Assembly (NCBI GenBank): GCA_011390785.1
Contig: JAABRR010000007.1
Span: 97,793 to 161,792, forward strand
DNA length: 64,000 nt
Reading direction: 5' to 3'
Source: Sphingobacteriia bacterium
Lineage (GTDB): Bacteria; Bacteroidota; Bacteroidia; Bacteroidales; UBA7960
Shown: piece after piece, positions 8,907-16,811 of the stretch
Position numbering within the stretch: position 1 is the first letter of the stretch
Layout: every line of letters starts with the position of its first letter
Program-made: the position numbers and the translations under genes
The notes under the pieces: model-generated
Seen by the model: the letters and a program-made list of their open reading frames with translations, nothing else
The model's database searches: none
What the model was told of the DNA's origin: nothing

Positions 8907-8957
8907 CTAAACCGCGGAGCAATCAAATCTATGATGATGTGTATTAATTAGTTTCAT
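8907..8957 (-). CDS. hisL: First his operon leader peptide (HHH)
   Basis: The 16-codon minus-strand frame reads MKLINTHHHRFDCSAV and stops with TAG at 8907-8909. Three consecutive CAT codons lie in its middle, followed by a GC-rich segment and a terminator at 8845-8874. It sits about 20 bases downstream of a good Bacteroidetes -7 element. This is the expected position and form of a his attenuation leader. A second, independent leader peptide follows at 8703-8780. Confidence 0.85.
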   Translation of the reverse strand: MKLINTHHHRFDCSAV

Positions 8958-8975
8958 TTTCTTAATTTTGAAGCG

Positions 8976-9006
8976 CAAATGTATAACTTTTTTGTTTAGA
9001 ATCCAA
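8976..9006 (-). promoter_or_regulatory. Promoter of the his operon leader
   Basis: On the minus strand TTG (9006-9004) is followed after 20 bases by TACATTTG (8983-8976), a match to the Bacteroidetes -33/-7 pattern. Transcription would begin near 8970, about a dozen bases before the first leader-peptide ATG at 8957. Confidence 0.6.
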
Positions 9007-9064
9007 TTTGTTGAAGTTTTTTTATTGATTTACCTTTAGGGCTTAGTAATGACTATTTTATTTG

Positions 9065-9214
9065 TTTGCAAGAAAACTCATAATTTTCTCCCGTGATTGA
9101 TAAGAAAGCGTCAAGTGCAAGGCAGGAGATGGCTGAAAAACTAAGAGTTCCGATAAAATCGGGATGACTGTTTTGAAGACAAGCCCAACGCAGCAATTGG
9201 CATTTTCTTGCAAG
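9065..9214 (-). repeat. MITE-like repeat, copy B (upstream of the his leader)
   Basis: This 150-base element is bounded by perfect 11-base inverted ends, TTGCAAGAAAA (9066-9076) and TTTTCTTGCAA (9203-9213). It is the inverted relative of 7345-7498. Its interior includes a small hairpin, CCGATAAAATCGG. There is no open frame. The two copies face each other and bracket hisG with its attenuator leader. Confidence 0.75.
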
Positions 9215-9249
9215 CACTTTGAATATAAATCAAAGAATTGGTCTGTTTT

Positions 9250-10914
9250 ATGCTTAGAAGTTATTTAAATGTAGGTTGTTTAACTGTGATCATTTCTTCC
9301 CTGTTATTTTTCGGAAGCATTGATACTGTCAGAGCTCAAAACCGTTTGCCCGCTACTTACCAGGTCAATTTGAGTACTCCCTATCATGCCATGTTAACGC
9401 ATCTTCATTTTTTGCAGTCAGAATCTTTTGATCCATCAAAATCAGCTTCTGTTTTTATGCATTCGGGCATTGATACGGTTACAGCCCGCGATTTGGCTAT
9501 TAAACTAAAACAGTCATGGGATGGGAGAGGGCAATTAGTAAATGTAAATGTTATGCCTCGCAATCCCAATTATATGGATTCGGTAACCGAAAGAATGGTC
9601 TATCGTCCGGTTGCAAATACCCCCGATATTTTTCTTGAAAAGCAACCTGATGGCAGGTGGATGTATTCTCTGAGCAGTCTGGATGAAATTTATCGTTACC
9701 ACTCAGAAGTTTTCCCCTATGGCTCAGACCGAATTATGAATTTGTTACCCCAACGGGGAAGTCATAAATTTATGGGACTATTTTTATGGCAGCATATTGG
9801 AATACTTATCGTTATAACATTCGCTATTCTTTTTCATAAATTGCTTACTTTTTTATTTAACAGACTGTTGTTTCAGGGAGCATCAAGGCTTGGCTATAAT
9901 AAAATTGTACGACCCTATCTGTTGCCTGTAGCCAGGCCTTTAAGTCTTTTTGTAGTTTTTTTAATGGTATTGGTTCTTTTTCCTTTACTTCAGATACCAC
10001 CCAAGGCATCTTTTTATGTAAATATCGCCTTTCGGGCCATTCTACCCTTTTTTGCCACCCTGGTATTTTATCGGTTGGTTGATGTTATCGGGCTTTACCT
10101 TGAAGGTGTTGCGAACAAGAATGATTCAAGTCTTGACAACAATGTTGTACCTCTGTTACGAAAAATTTTACGGGTTTTTGTGGTGATTGTTGGGGGGTTA
10201 TTTATTCTTCAAAATCTTGATGTAAATATCACTGCCTTGCTGGCAGGCCTGTCAATTGGGGGTTTGGCAGTTGCTCTTGCAGCCCAGGATACCCTTAAGA
10301 ACATGTTTGGTTCATTTATGATATTTGTTGATAAACCTTTTTCTGTTGGTCACTGGATAACTAGCGGAGACATTGATGGTACCGTTGAAGAGGTAGGTTT
10401 TAGAAGTACCCGTGTTAGAACATTTCGTAACTCTCTAACCTATGTTCCGAACGGAAAACTGGCTGATACTACCATCGACAATCATGGTTTAAGAGTTTAC
10501 CGGCGGTTTTACATGCATATTGCTGTAACTTACGATACCCCTCCTGACCTGATTGAAGTATTTGTATTGGGTTTGCGAAAAATTGTTGAAAACCACCCCA
10601 AAACAAGGAAGGATTTTTTCCTTATTGAGTTTAATGAAATGGGGGATTTTGCTTTGAAAATTATGTTCTACATTTTCTTTGCGGTTCCCACATGGCCGGA
10701 AGAGCTAAGAGCCAGGCACGAAATTCTTATTGAAATAGTCAGGCTGGCAGAAAAACTCAATGTGAGATTTGCCTTCCCCACACAAACACTTCATATGGAA
10801 ACATCACCCGGAAAAGAAGGTCTTACACCACGCTACGATATGAGTATGTTGGAATTTAAAGAAGTGATGGAAGAGTATTTCCATTCAAAAGAAAAAAATA
10901 AAAATAATCTTTGA
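9250..10914 (+). CDS. MscS-family mechanosensitive ion channel
   Basis: This 554-residue protein has a signal peptide (cleavage probably after TVRAQ), a roughly 160-residue periplasmic N-terminal region, several transmembrane helices (about residues 175-330), and the MscS core. The pore-lining helix shows GGLAVALAAQDTLKNMFGS, followed by the beta domain VDKPFSVGHWI and VRTFRNSLTYVPN. Such channels release solutes on hypo-osmotic shock. I chose the ATG at 9250 over a TTG at 9238 because it gives a normal signal peptide. It is monocistronic, ending in a bidirectional terminator facing the encapsulin gene. Confidence 0.9.
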   Translation: MLRSYLNVGCLTVIISSLLFFGSIDTVRAQNRLPATYQVNLSTPYHAMLTHLHFLQSESFDPSKSASVFMHSGIDTVTARDLAIKLKQSWDGRGQLVNVNVMPRNPNYMDSVTERMVYRPVANTPDIFLEKQPDGRWMYSLSSLDEIYRYHSEVFPYGSDRIMNLLPQRGSHKFMGLFLWQHIGILIVITFAILFHKLLTFLFNRLLFQGASRLGYNKIVRPYLLPVARPLSLFVVFLMVLVLFPLLQIPPKASFYVNIAFRAILPFFATLVFYRLVDVIGLYLEGVANKNDSSLDNNVVPLLRKILRVFVVIVGGLFILQNLDVNITALLAGLSIGGLAVALAAQDTLKNMFGSFMIFVDKPFSVGHWITSGDIDGTVEEVGFRSTRVRTFRNSLTYVPNGKLADTTIDNHGLRVYRRFYMHIAVTYDTPPDLIEVFVLGLRKIVENHPKTRKDFFLIEFNEMGDFALKIMFYIFFAVPTWPEELRARHEILIEIVRLAEKLNVRFAFPTQTLHMETSPGKEGLTPRYDMSMLEFKEVMEEYFHSKEKNKNNL

Positions 10915-10930
10915 GCATAAAGGGTTATAT

Positions 10931-10968
10931 AAAAAAGCCCTTGCGTAAGTCTACTCAAGGGCTTTTTT
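10931..10968. terminator. Bidirectional terminator between MscS gene and encapsulin
   Basis: AAAAAAGCCCTTG pairs with CAAGGGCTTTTTT across a 12-base loop. A-run and T-run flanks let it serve the convergent genes on both sides. Confidence 0.85.
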
Positions 10969-10986
10969 ATTTGATAATAGTTTCAT

Positions 10987-11778
10987 TTACTTGAAGGCGG
11001 CAACTGCAGCTGGTTCTATGATATGAAAGGTGAACGATTCAGTAAAATATAACTGAACTGATTTGTTGTTATGCGCCTTGTAGCCAATAGAAAGATCCTG
11101 ACCTAACACCAGTTTCAGATCGCCCCCTCTTTCAGAAACAATAAAAGCACCGTCGGTGTTGGGAGCCATAATAATTGATCCGCCAAGGAGGTTTTCCAGT
11201 TGTTTGCGAAGCGGATAACCTTTTACAAAGCTGTTAACCAATTCCCATTTTTTCTGCCCAAGAACCAGAGAGTAAGGTCCTTCAATGGAATTGGCCTTAA
11301 ACTGAGCCAGAATATGAGCAATCGCACCAATAATCTCTTCACCATTTTCTGGAAAAACAATTGTATCATAAACATTACACGATTCAAGACCTTTAATGTT
11401 AGAGTTTTTAAACCCTTTAAAAATGGCATTTTCTTCAAATTTGGCAATTTCTCTGGCAGCATCTTCAAGCGGACCGAGATCAATATCCTGGGCACCCCGT
11501 GCTACATTATCCAGTTCCCAAATGTTGAGTTCGAAAGGTACGCGGCTTTCAACCATCGGCAAAACCTGATGTATACCATATTCAACAGCACCTTTCTGAT
11601 TTTTGGGCACTTCTATTCTGCCAGTTGAAAGAGATGAAAAATCCCATCCTTTTGGGCCTTCCACATCAACAAATTTTCTGGCCGAAAGCATAGAAGTTAA
11701 AACTTCCAATGCTGTTTCATTTATTTCTTCCCAAGCTCCGTCAGCTATAGGGGCGAGTGATTTTCTTAAAATATCCAT
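10987..11778 (-). CDS. Encapsulin nanocompartment shell protein (family 1)
   Basis: This HK97-fold shell protein has about 263 residues. The start MDILRKSLAPIADGAWEEIN is the standard encapsulin N-terminus, so the ATG at 11778 is preferred to one 27 bases upstream that overlaps the preceding gene. Conserved segments include FVDVEGPKGWDFSSLSTGR, LDNVARGAQDIDLGPLEDAA, and the C-terminal FTESFTFHIIEPAA. Family 1 encapsulins assemble into icosahedral compartments that enclose cargo bearing a C-terminal targeting peptide. The cargo gene lies 7 bases upstream in the same operon (EncFtn), which makes this an iron-storage encapsulin. Confidence 0.95.
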   Translation of the reverse strand: MDILRKSLAPIADGAWEEINETALEVLTSMLSARKFVDVEGPKGWDFSSLSTGRIEVPKNQKGAVEYGIHQVLPMVESRVPFELNIWELDNVARGAQDIDLGPLEDAAREIAKFEENAIFKGFKNSNIKGLESCNVYDTIVFPENGEEIIGAIAHILAQFKANSIEGPYSLVLGQKKWELVNSFVKGYPLRKQLENLLGGSIIMAPNTDGAFIVSERGGDLKLVLGQDLSIGYKAHNNKSVQLYFTESFTFHIIEPAAVAAFK

Positions 11779-11785
11779 AATAATT

Positions 11786-12148
11786 TTATTTTTTAATTTT
11801 ACCAATACCTAATGAGTCAGTTTTTGTGCCAGCAGGTGCAGCATTATCTCCTCCTTTATACCCTTCTTCATTACCTGTAATACTTCCATCTTTAAACAGA
11901 TAATTGCGAAGCTCCTCATCCCAACCGGGCATATTTCTGCGAAGCCATTCTAATGCCATACAGGCATGTTCTATTTCTTCGTCCCGATTGTGCGCCATTA
12001 AAGAAGCCAATTCAGGATCATTGCTTGTTACAACCCTTTGATGGTACCAATCAACAGCTTCAATTTCTTCTTTTAAACTGTTTAATGCTCTTGAAAAATT
12101 ACGGGCTTCCTGCGATAATTCTTCTACAGGTTCGTGATAGTTTGACAT
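11786..12148 (-). CDS. Encapsulated ferritin-like protein (EncFtn) with encapsulin-targeting peptide
   Basis: This 120-residue protein contains the short two-helix EncFtn fold. EEIEAVDWYHQRV supplies the first metal-binding glutamate (about E30), and HNRDEEIEHACMALEWLRR supplies the E-x-x-H pair (about E58, H61). These correspond to the ferroxidase ligands known for EncFtn, which form at a dimer interface. A flexible linker leads to the C-terminal DSLGIGKIKK, matching the encapsulin-targeting consensus (SLGIGsLk). It oxidises Fe(II) for storage inside the shell encoded next door. A TATATTTG -7 element lies at 12192-12199 on the minus strand. It is divergent from the PerR-type regulator. Confidence 0.93.
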   Translation of the reverse strand: MSNYHEPVEELSQEARNFSRALNSLKEEIEAVDWYHQRVVTSNDPELASLMAHNRDEEIEHACMALEWLRRNMPGWDEELRNYLFKDGSITGNEEGYKGGDNAAPAGTKTDSLGIGKIKK

Positions 12149-12191
12149 GATTTATTTTTTTAGATTAATGATTAGTTTTAAACATAATATG

Positions 12192-12199
12192 CAAATATA
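12192..12199 (-). promoter_or_regulatory. Candidate -7 element of the EncFtn-encapsulin operon
   Basis: TATATTTG on the minus strand fits TAnnTTTG and lies 43 bases before the EncFtn start codon. A -33 TTG at the correct spacing is not clear. Confidence 0.4.
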
Positions 12200-12329
12200 A
12201 AAGTTTTTGAGCGAAATAACATTCCAGATCGTATGTTAATTTTTATTATTTGCCAAGAGTGAAATATGCTGGTTTTCAATGAGACAGCATTTTAAGAATG
12301 ACAGTTTCAACTACAATCAGAAATGATTA

Positions 12330-12346
12330 ATTAGAATTATTCTAAT
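12330..12346. promoter_or_regulatory. Per/Fur-type operator palindrome upstream of perR
   Basis: ATTAGAATTATTCTAAT is a perfect 17-base palindrome around a central base. It closely resembles the Bacillus Per box (TTATAATNATTATAA). It lies over the -33 region of the TATCTTTG -7 element at 12361-12368 that precedes the Fur-family gene, as expected for autorepression. A partial copy (TTGAGAATTATTAAA) lies between perR and dps. Confidence 0.7.
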
Positions 12347-12360
12347 CAAAAAACAATTCT

Positions 12361-12368
12361 TATCTTTG
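12361..12368 (+). promoter_or_regulatory. Candidate -7 element of perR
   Basis: TATCTTTG fits the Bacteroidetes -7 consensus and is 23 bases before the perR ATG. The expected -33 position falls within the palindrome at 12330-12346 and has no good TTG. Confidence 0.45.
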
Positions 12369-12391
12369 ATTGTTTATTAACTATAACAAAT

Positions 12392-12823
12392 ATGAAAACT
12401 ATACAAGAAATATCAAAAATGATTCAGCAAAGTGGTTTGAAGGTAACTGCTCAGCGAGTAGCCGTTCTGCAGGCCCTTGAGAAACTCGATCATCCGCGTG
12501 CTGAAGAAATTTTCAGAGAAGTTGCCCTGTATATTCCAGGGTTATCTCCTGCAACAGTTTACAATACGCTTGAAGCACTGGTAAGAAAAAAGATAATCCG
12601 AAAAGTGCATACCGAAGCAGACGTAATGAGATATGATGCAGTGCACGAACATCACCACCACATGTATTGTATGGAGAGTGACAAAATGGATGATTACTTC
12701 GATCCTGAATTAGATGCCCTTCTTGAAGATTATTTTAAGAGAAAGCAAATCAGTGGCTTTAGATTGAAAGAAGTTAAACTTCAATTGATGGGCGAATTTG
12801 ATGAAAAAGGATTTTCTCAGTAG
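12392..12823 (+). CDS. PerR/Fur-family transcriptional repressor lacking the structural zinc cysteines
   Basis: This 143-residue Fur-superfamily regulator has a winged helix (residues about 15-70, LKVTAQRVAVLQAL, LSPATVYNTLEALV) and a dimerisation/metal domain. The regulatory metal site is recognisable: H34 in LDHPRAEEI, D82 in RYDAVHEHHHH, histidines 87-90, and D101 or nearby. Its position beside dps and an encapsulated ferritin, and the Per-box palindrome upstream, favour a peroxide sensor (PerR) over a ferric uptake regulator. The family usually has two CxxC pairs holding a structural zinc. Here only C93 remains (MYCMESD) and the C-terminal pair is missing. Confidence 0.85.
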   Translation: MKTIQEISKMIQQSGLKVTAQRVAVLQALEKLDHPRAEEIFREVALYIPGLSPATVYNTLEALVRKKIIRKVHTEADVMRYDAVHEHHHHMYCMESDKMDDYFDPELDALLEDYFKRKQISGFRLKEVKLQLMGEFDEKGFSQ

Positions 12824-12908
12824 TTCTTATGCAATTTTTAATATTGAGAATTATTAAACAATAAAATCATAAAATAATAATAGTAATAATCATTAAAATT
12901 TAAATAAA

Positions 12909-13388
12909 ATGTCAAACACAATGAATCAAATAGGATTAGAAAACACCCAGGTAAAAGAACTTATAAACAAACTTAATGACCTTTTGGCCAATTATCAGGT
13001 TTTTTATCAGAATACCCGCGGATTTCACTGGAATATAAGGGGACAGAAATTTTTCGAGCTTCATGTAAAATTCGAAGAATTGTATGATGACCTGCACGCC
13101 AAAATAGATGAAATTGCCGAGAGAATTCTTACATTAGGCGGAACTCCTTTGCATACTTTTGAAGACTACAAAAACATTTCGGATGTAAAAGCAATTAAAG
13201 GAGCCTCTGAAGATGTAGTATGTGTGCAGGGAATTCTCGATGCATTCAGCACATTACTCAAAAAGCAAAGGGTAATTCTTGAACTCTCTGCCGAAATGGA
13301 TGATGAAGGCACCAACGCTATGGCAAGCGATTATATTCGTGAGCAGGAAAAACTTGTCTGGATGTATTCTTCCTGGTTAAACAACTAA
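12909..13388 (+). CDS. dps: Dps-family DNA-binding/iron-sequestering protein
   Basis: This 159-residue ferritin-like miniferritin has the Dps ferroxidase signature spread over FHWNIRGQKFFELHVKFEELY and DDLHAKIDEIAERI. The family forms dodecamers that oxidise ferrous iron with hydrogen peroxide and protect DNA. It lies 85 bases downstream of the PerR-type gene on the same strand and ends in a strong terminator, so the two may be co-transcribed or share peroxide control. Confidence 0.95.
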   Translation: MSNTMNQIGLENTQVKELINKLNDLLANYQVFYQNTRGFHWNIRGQKFFELHVKFEELYDDLHAKIDEIAERILTLGGTPLHTFEDYKNISDVKAIKGASEDVVCVQGILDAFSTLLKKQRVILELSAEMDDEGTNAMASDYIREQEKLVWMYSSWLNN

Positions 13389-13432
13389 ATTGGATTACCA
13401 TCACTCCCCATTTTTATTTGCTTTATAAATAT

Positions 13433-13470
13433 GTCGCGAAAACTGCAAATTCAGTTTTCGCGACTTTTGT
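13433..13470 (+). terminator. Rho-independent terminator after dps
   Basis: GTCGCGAAAACTG pairs perfectly with CAGTTTTCGCGAC (13 base pairs, six-base loop) and is followed by TTTTGTTTTATTT. An ATG inside this hairpin opens a frame into the next gene, but it is not a real start. Confidence 0.92.
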
Positions 13471-13527
13471 TTTATTTCTGCTACATTTGCCTGAGATATG
13501 TCCCTTATTTAAAACAACTATTCTGGT

Positions 13528-14812
13528 ATGAATTTTCGAATCTTCCTTTCAATGCAAACCCTGCTGCTCCCTATATTTCTTTTTTCGCAGCAATTTTATC
13601 ACGTTGGTCTACGGAAAATTTTGACACCATACCTCAATTTGGAATCTTATTAGCCGGAGGAGCCACAGACAATGATGACGGTATGGATTGGCTGGCCAAA
13701 AAAGCAAACGGTGGAGATGTAGTGGTTTTGAGAGCATCGGGTAGCGATGGATATAATGATTATATTCATTCGGAGCTTGGGGTGGAGATCAATTCTGTAA
13801 CCAGCATAGTTATCATTGGATCGGCGCAGGCAAACAACCCTGAAGTTTGCCAGAGAGTTGAAAATGCTGAAATGATTTTTATTGCCGGTGGAAATCAAAA
13901 ATTCTATTATAACGAGTGGAAGGCACCTGCCTTCAGGAAAAGCTTAATGCCCATGTAAATGAAAAAAATGCCCCTATCGGTGGCACCAGTGCAGGTTTAG
14001 CGGTGTTGGGTGAGGTAGTTTATACCGCGCAAAATTTCAGCGTAACTTCTGAGCAGTCTTTAGGCAATCCTTACCATACTTATATTTCATTGGCCAATGA
14101 TTTTTTAGATGTTCCATTTCTTGATGAAGTTGTTACCGATTCACGTTATAACAATCCGGACCGTCGTGGAAGACATACCGTATTCATGGCTCGGATGAAC
14201 AAGGATTAGGAAATGAATGCAAAAGGAATCGGGATAAATGAATATACTGCCGTGGGGGTTGATGCCGGGGCGGTAGCGCATATTTTTGGTAACCCGAATT
14301 ACACAGATTTTGCGTAATTCTTAAAAATGGAAGCATCTCCTCAGCTTTGTGAAAGCGGGCAACCTCTTCACTGGAATAACAATGGCAAGGCTCTTACTGT
14401 TTACCGGGTAAAAGGGAATCGGGATGGCTCTAATACTTTTAACTTGACTACCTGGAAAAATGGGCAGGGGGGCGAATGGTTTTACTGGTATGTTGATTCA
14501 GGCAATCTTCAATTTGTTGAAGCTCCCACGCTTAATGTCTCATCTTCTTACAATGGTGAGAATTTCATTCCTTTTAAAATTTTCCCTAACCCTGTTTAAT
14601 CCAATCTTTCCATAGTGATCGAACAAGGGAATTATTTTACAGGCTATGTAATCTATAATGCAGCCGGCAAACAAATAAAAAACATTTCTGGTATAGCTTC
14701 TTTTCCTTTACAAATTGATTTTTCCTCTTACCATCCGGGTGTATATTTTCTTGAGATACAAGGTACTGATGAGATTTACACTTCACGCATAATAAAAAAA
14801 GCAGATTTTTAA
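13528..14812 (+). pseudogene. Decayed T9SS-secreted peptidase S51 (cyanophycinase-like) gene
   Basis: The remains of one gene run through three reading frames. An ATG at 13528 encodes a signal peptide (MNFRIFLSMQTLLLPIFLFSQ). After a frameshift near 13600 comes the S51 core GILLAGGATDNDDG and VVVLRASGSDGY. A second shift near 13925-13960 leads to the nucleophile motif PIGGTSAGLAVLGE. In-frame stops follow at 14207-14209, 14315-14317, and 14597-14599. The last interrupts a C-terminal T9SS sorting domain (FKIFPNPV, then SSYHPGVYFLEIQG). The family includes cyanophycinases and related secreted serine peptidases. Two frameshifts plus three stops make a functional product very unlikely. Confidence 0.88.
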
Positions 14813-14834
14813 TTGGGCCTTGCTGAAAAAGTTT

Positions 14835-16811
14835 TTAGTGGGTTTTCAAAATTTTCAAAACATCCCGTTTTCCCCCGTCTGATTCTATGGAAAGAAAATA
14901 TAATCCTTTTGCAAGAGAGGAAAAATCTATTGAATTGGAAATGTTTTCGGAGTAACCTGTGATTTCCCGGCCCTGGCTATCATAAAGTAAAAAGCGGCCT
15001 GGCTGACGATCAGCCGGAAATTCGACAATTAATCTATCTCCCACCGGATTGGGATAAACTTTAATGTCGTTTAGGCGAATATTTCCAGTTTCTGTTGAAT
15101 CCCAGACGGTATGATTCTGAATCATGAAATTTCGGGGATCCAACACAATCTGTTTTACAATGCTAATAGCATCAAATTCAAAAGTTTGTAACACTTCATC
15201 TTGAAATACCCGAAAATTTTCTTCACCACCATTGGTTACCACTTTAAACTCAAGAGCCCCTTTAAAAAATTCAGGCGTATTGGCCGATGTACTTTGTGCA
15301 GAACGAATAAAGAGTTTACCATCTTGCTGCCACCATTTTATTTCATAGATGGGAAAACCTTCTCCATAATACCATTGATCAAAAAACCACTCCCAGGAAT
15401 TTCCAGTTGCCTGATCTATCGTTCTTCTAAAATCGTCACCGGTGGCAACGCTGTCAGCAAATGCTACCTGAAATTCTTCCATAATAGAGAAAAAAAGTGC
15501 ATCATCGTTGAGTTCAAAACGTAATTGATGCAAAATGGCTGCTCCCTTTTTATAAGATAAGCGACCATTGAAAATCCTGAATACATCAGAAAGCTGCATG
15601 GATGGCACATAAACACTGCCATCAGCCGCTGATTTAATGCTGTTATGTGCATTGGTCATCCACTGGTTGGCCGATTCAATTCCCATCAAAAACTCTCTGG
15701 ACAAATATTCTCCATAAGAAGCAAAGCCTTCATTGATCCAGATGTCATTCCATGTGGCACAGGTAACATTGTTTCCAAACCAATGGTGTGCCAGTTCGTG
15801 CGCGGTAATGTCGAAACCAAAATACCCCATGGTTGAGATGGTTTGGTGCTCCATGGCACCACCCATAGGAGCCATGGCATGGCCATATTTTTCTGATGCA
15901 AAAGGGTAGTTACCCCATAAATCAGACATAAGATGAATCATCGGAGCTGTTTTATCAATAATCTCCTTGTTGTTTTCCAAAACCTGTGGCCGGTCATAAA
16001 TAAAATTCTGTACCAAAACGCTGTCGATGTTTTCACGCAGTGGGGCATAGAAGCTATATTCCTGATAGTTGGAAACAGCCATTGAAATAAGGTAATAAGC
16101 AATAGGATAATACGATTTCCACTCGTAGCGAACTTTATTTCCCGGTAAATTGGTTACATTTTTCAGCAATCCGTTAGATGCAGCCATAAAACCTGCAGGG
16201 GTGGTAATGGCTATGTAAACACTGTCTGCTTTATCGCTCAATACCTGTTTGCATGGGAACCACTGCCGGGCATTGTGGGGTTCGGACAGAGTCCATAAAA
16301 CCGGATCGCCAAGTCCATTTTGCTGCGATTGGATTCCATTAAAAAAACCCGAAGAAATAGGTTCACCCCCATAATAAATTTTTGGGTTAACAAGTGAACC
16401 TGCAGAATATTCTTCACCTAAGTCTATAACCAGAACATTGTTTTCGTGTTCGAAACCTGGTGATGTTCCATCTATTAAAACTTCTGTTACAGTAAGATCA
16501 TTCAATAGTTCAAGAACAAAAAACCGGGTTTGGTCTGCAATAATTTCAGCTACCAGAGATACAGAACCCTCAATTTGCGTATTCCAGGGTTGAACAGAAA
16601 GATCAAGACCATAATATTTTACATCGTAATGGTGAACCCGTTGATCTTGGTTATAGATACCAATAGGAGCATTTTTTGTATTCTGATGTATGCAATAATG
16701 AACACACTCCTGATGTGTATTTTCAACAACCGATTGACCGGCAAGAAACTTCATCCCCAAAACAAGACAGAATGTCAGAAAATTGCGATATGTATTGATG
16801 TTTAATATCAT
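14835..16811 (-). CDS. Secreted M1-family aminopeptidase with T9SS sorting domain
   Basis: This 658-residue protein has a signal peptide (ending near KFLAGQS), an N-terminal beta domain of the M1 family, and a zinc catalytic domain. The substrate-binding motif GGAMEHQT corresponds to GAMEN, and the zinc ligands are in AHELAHHWFGN with the third glutamate in WINEGFASYGEY. The C-terminal 80 residues are a Por-type sorting domain (IKVYPNPVGDRLIVEF, YDSQGREI, GLYFLSIES). It is therefore exported across the outer membrane by the type IX system and cleaves N-terminal residues of peptides outside the cell. It converges on the S51 pseudogene. Confidence 0.93.
   Translation of the reverse strand: MILNINTYRNFLTFCLVLGMKFLAGQSVVENTHQECVHYCIHQNTKNAPIGIYNQDQRVHHYDVKYYGLDLSVQPWNTQIEGSVSLVAEIIADQTRFFVLELLNDLTVTEVLIDGTSPGFEHENNVLVIDLGEEYSAGSLVNPKIYYGGEPISSGFFNGIQSQQNGLGDPVLWTLSEPHNARQWFPCKQVLSDKADSVYIAITTPAGFMAASNGLLKNVTNLPGNKVRYEWKSYYPIAYYLISMAVSNYQEYSFYAPLRENIDSVLVQNFIYDRPQVLENNKEIIDKTAPMIHLMSDLWGNYPFASEKYGHAMAPMGGAMEHQTISTMGYFGFDITAHELAHHWFGNNVTCATWNDIWINEGFASYGEYLSREFLMGIESANQWMTNAHNSIKSAADGSVYVPSMQLSDVFRIFNGRLSYKKGAAILHQLRFELNDDALFFSIMEEFQVAFADSVATGDDFRRTIDQATGNSWEWFFDQWYYGEGFPIYEIKWWQQDGKLFIRSAQSTSANTPEFFKGALEFKVVTNGGEENFRVFQDEVLQTFEFDAISIVKQIVLDPRNFMIQNHTVWDSTETGNIRLNDIKVYPNPVGDRLIVEFPADRQPGRFLLYDSQGREITGYSENISNSIDFSSLAKGLYFLSIESDGGKRDVLKILKTH

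Noticed and set aside
13431..13527. Start of the S51 open frame at an ATG at 13431
   Set aside because: That ATG is inside the dps terminator hairpin. A signal peptide beginning at 13528 in another frame is the true start of the former gene.
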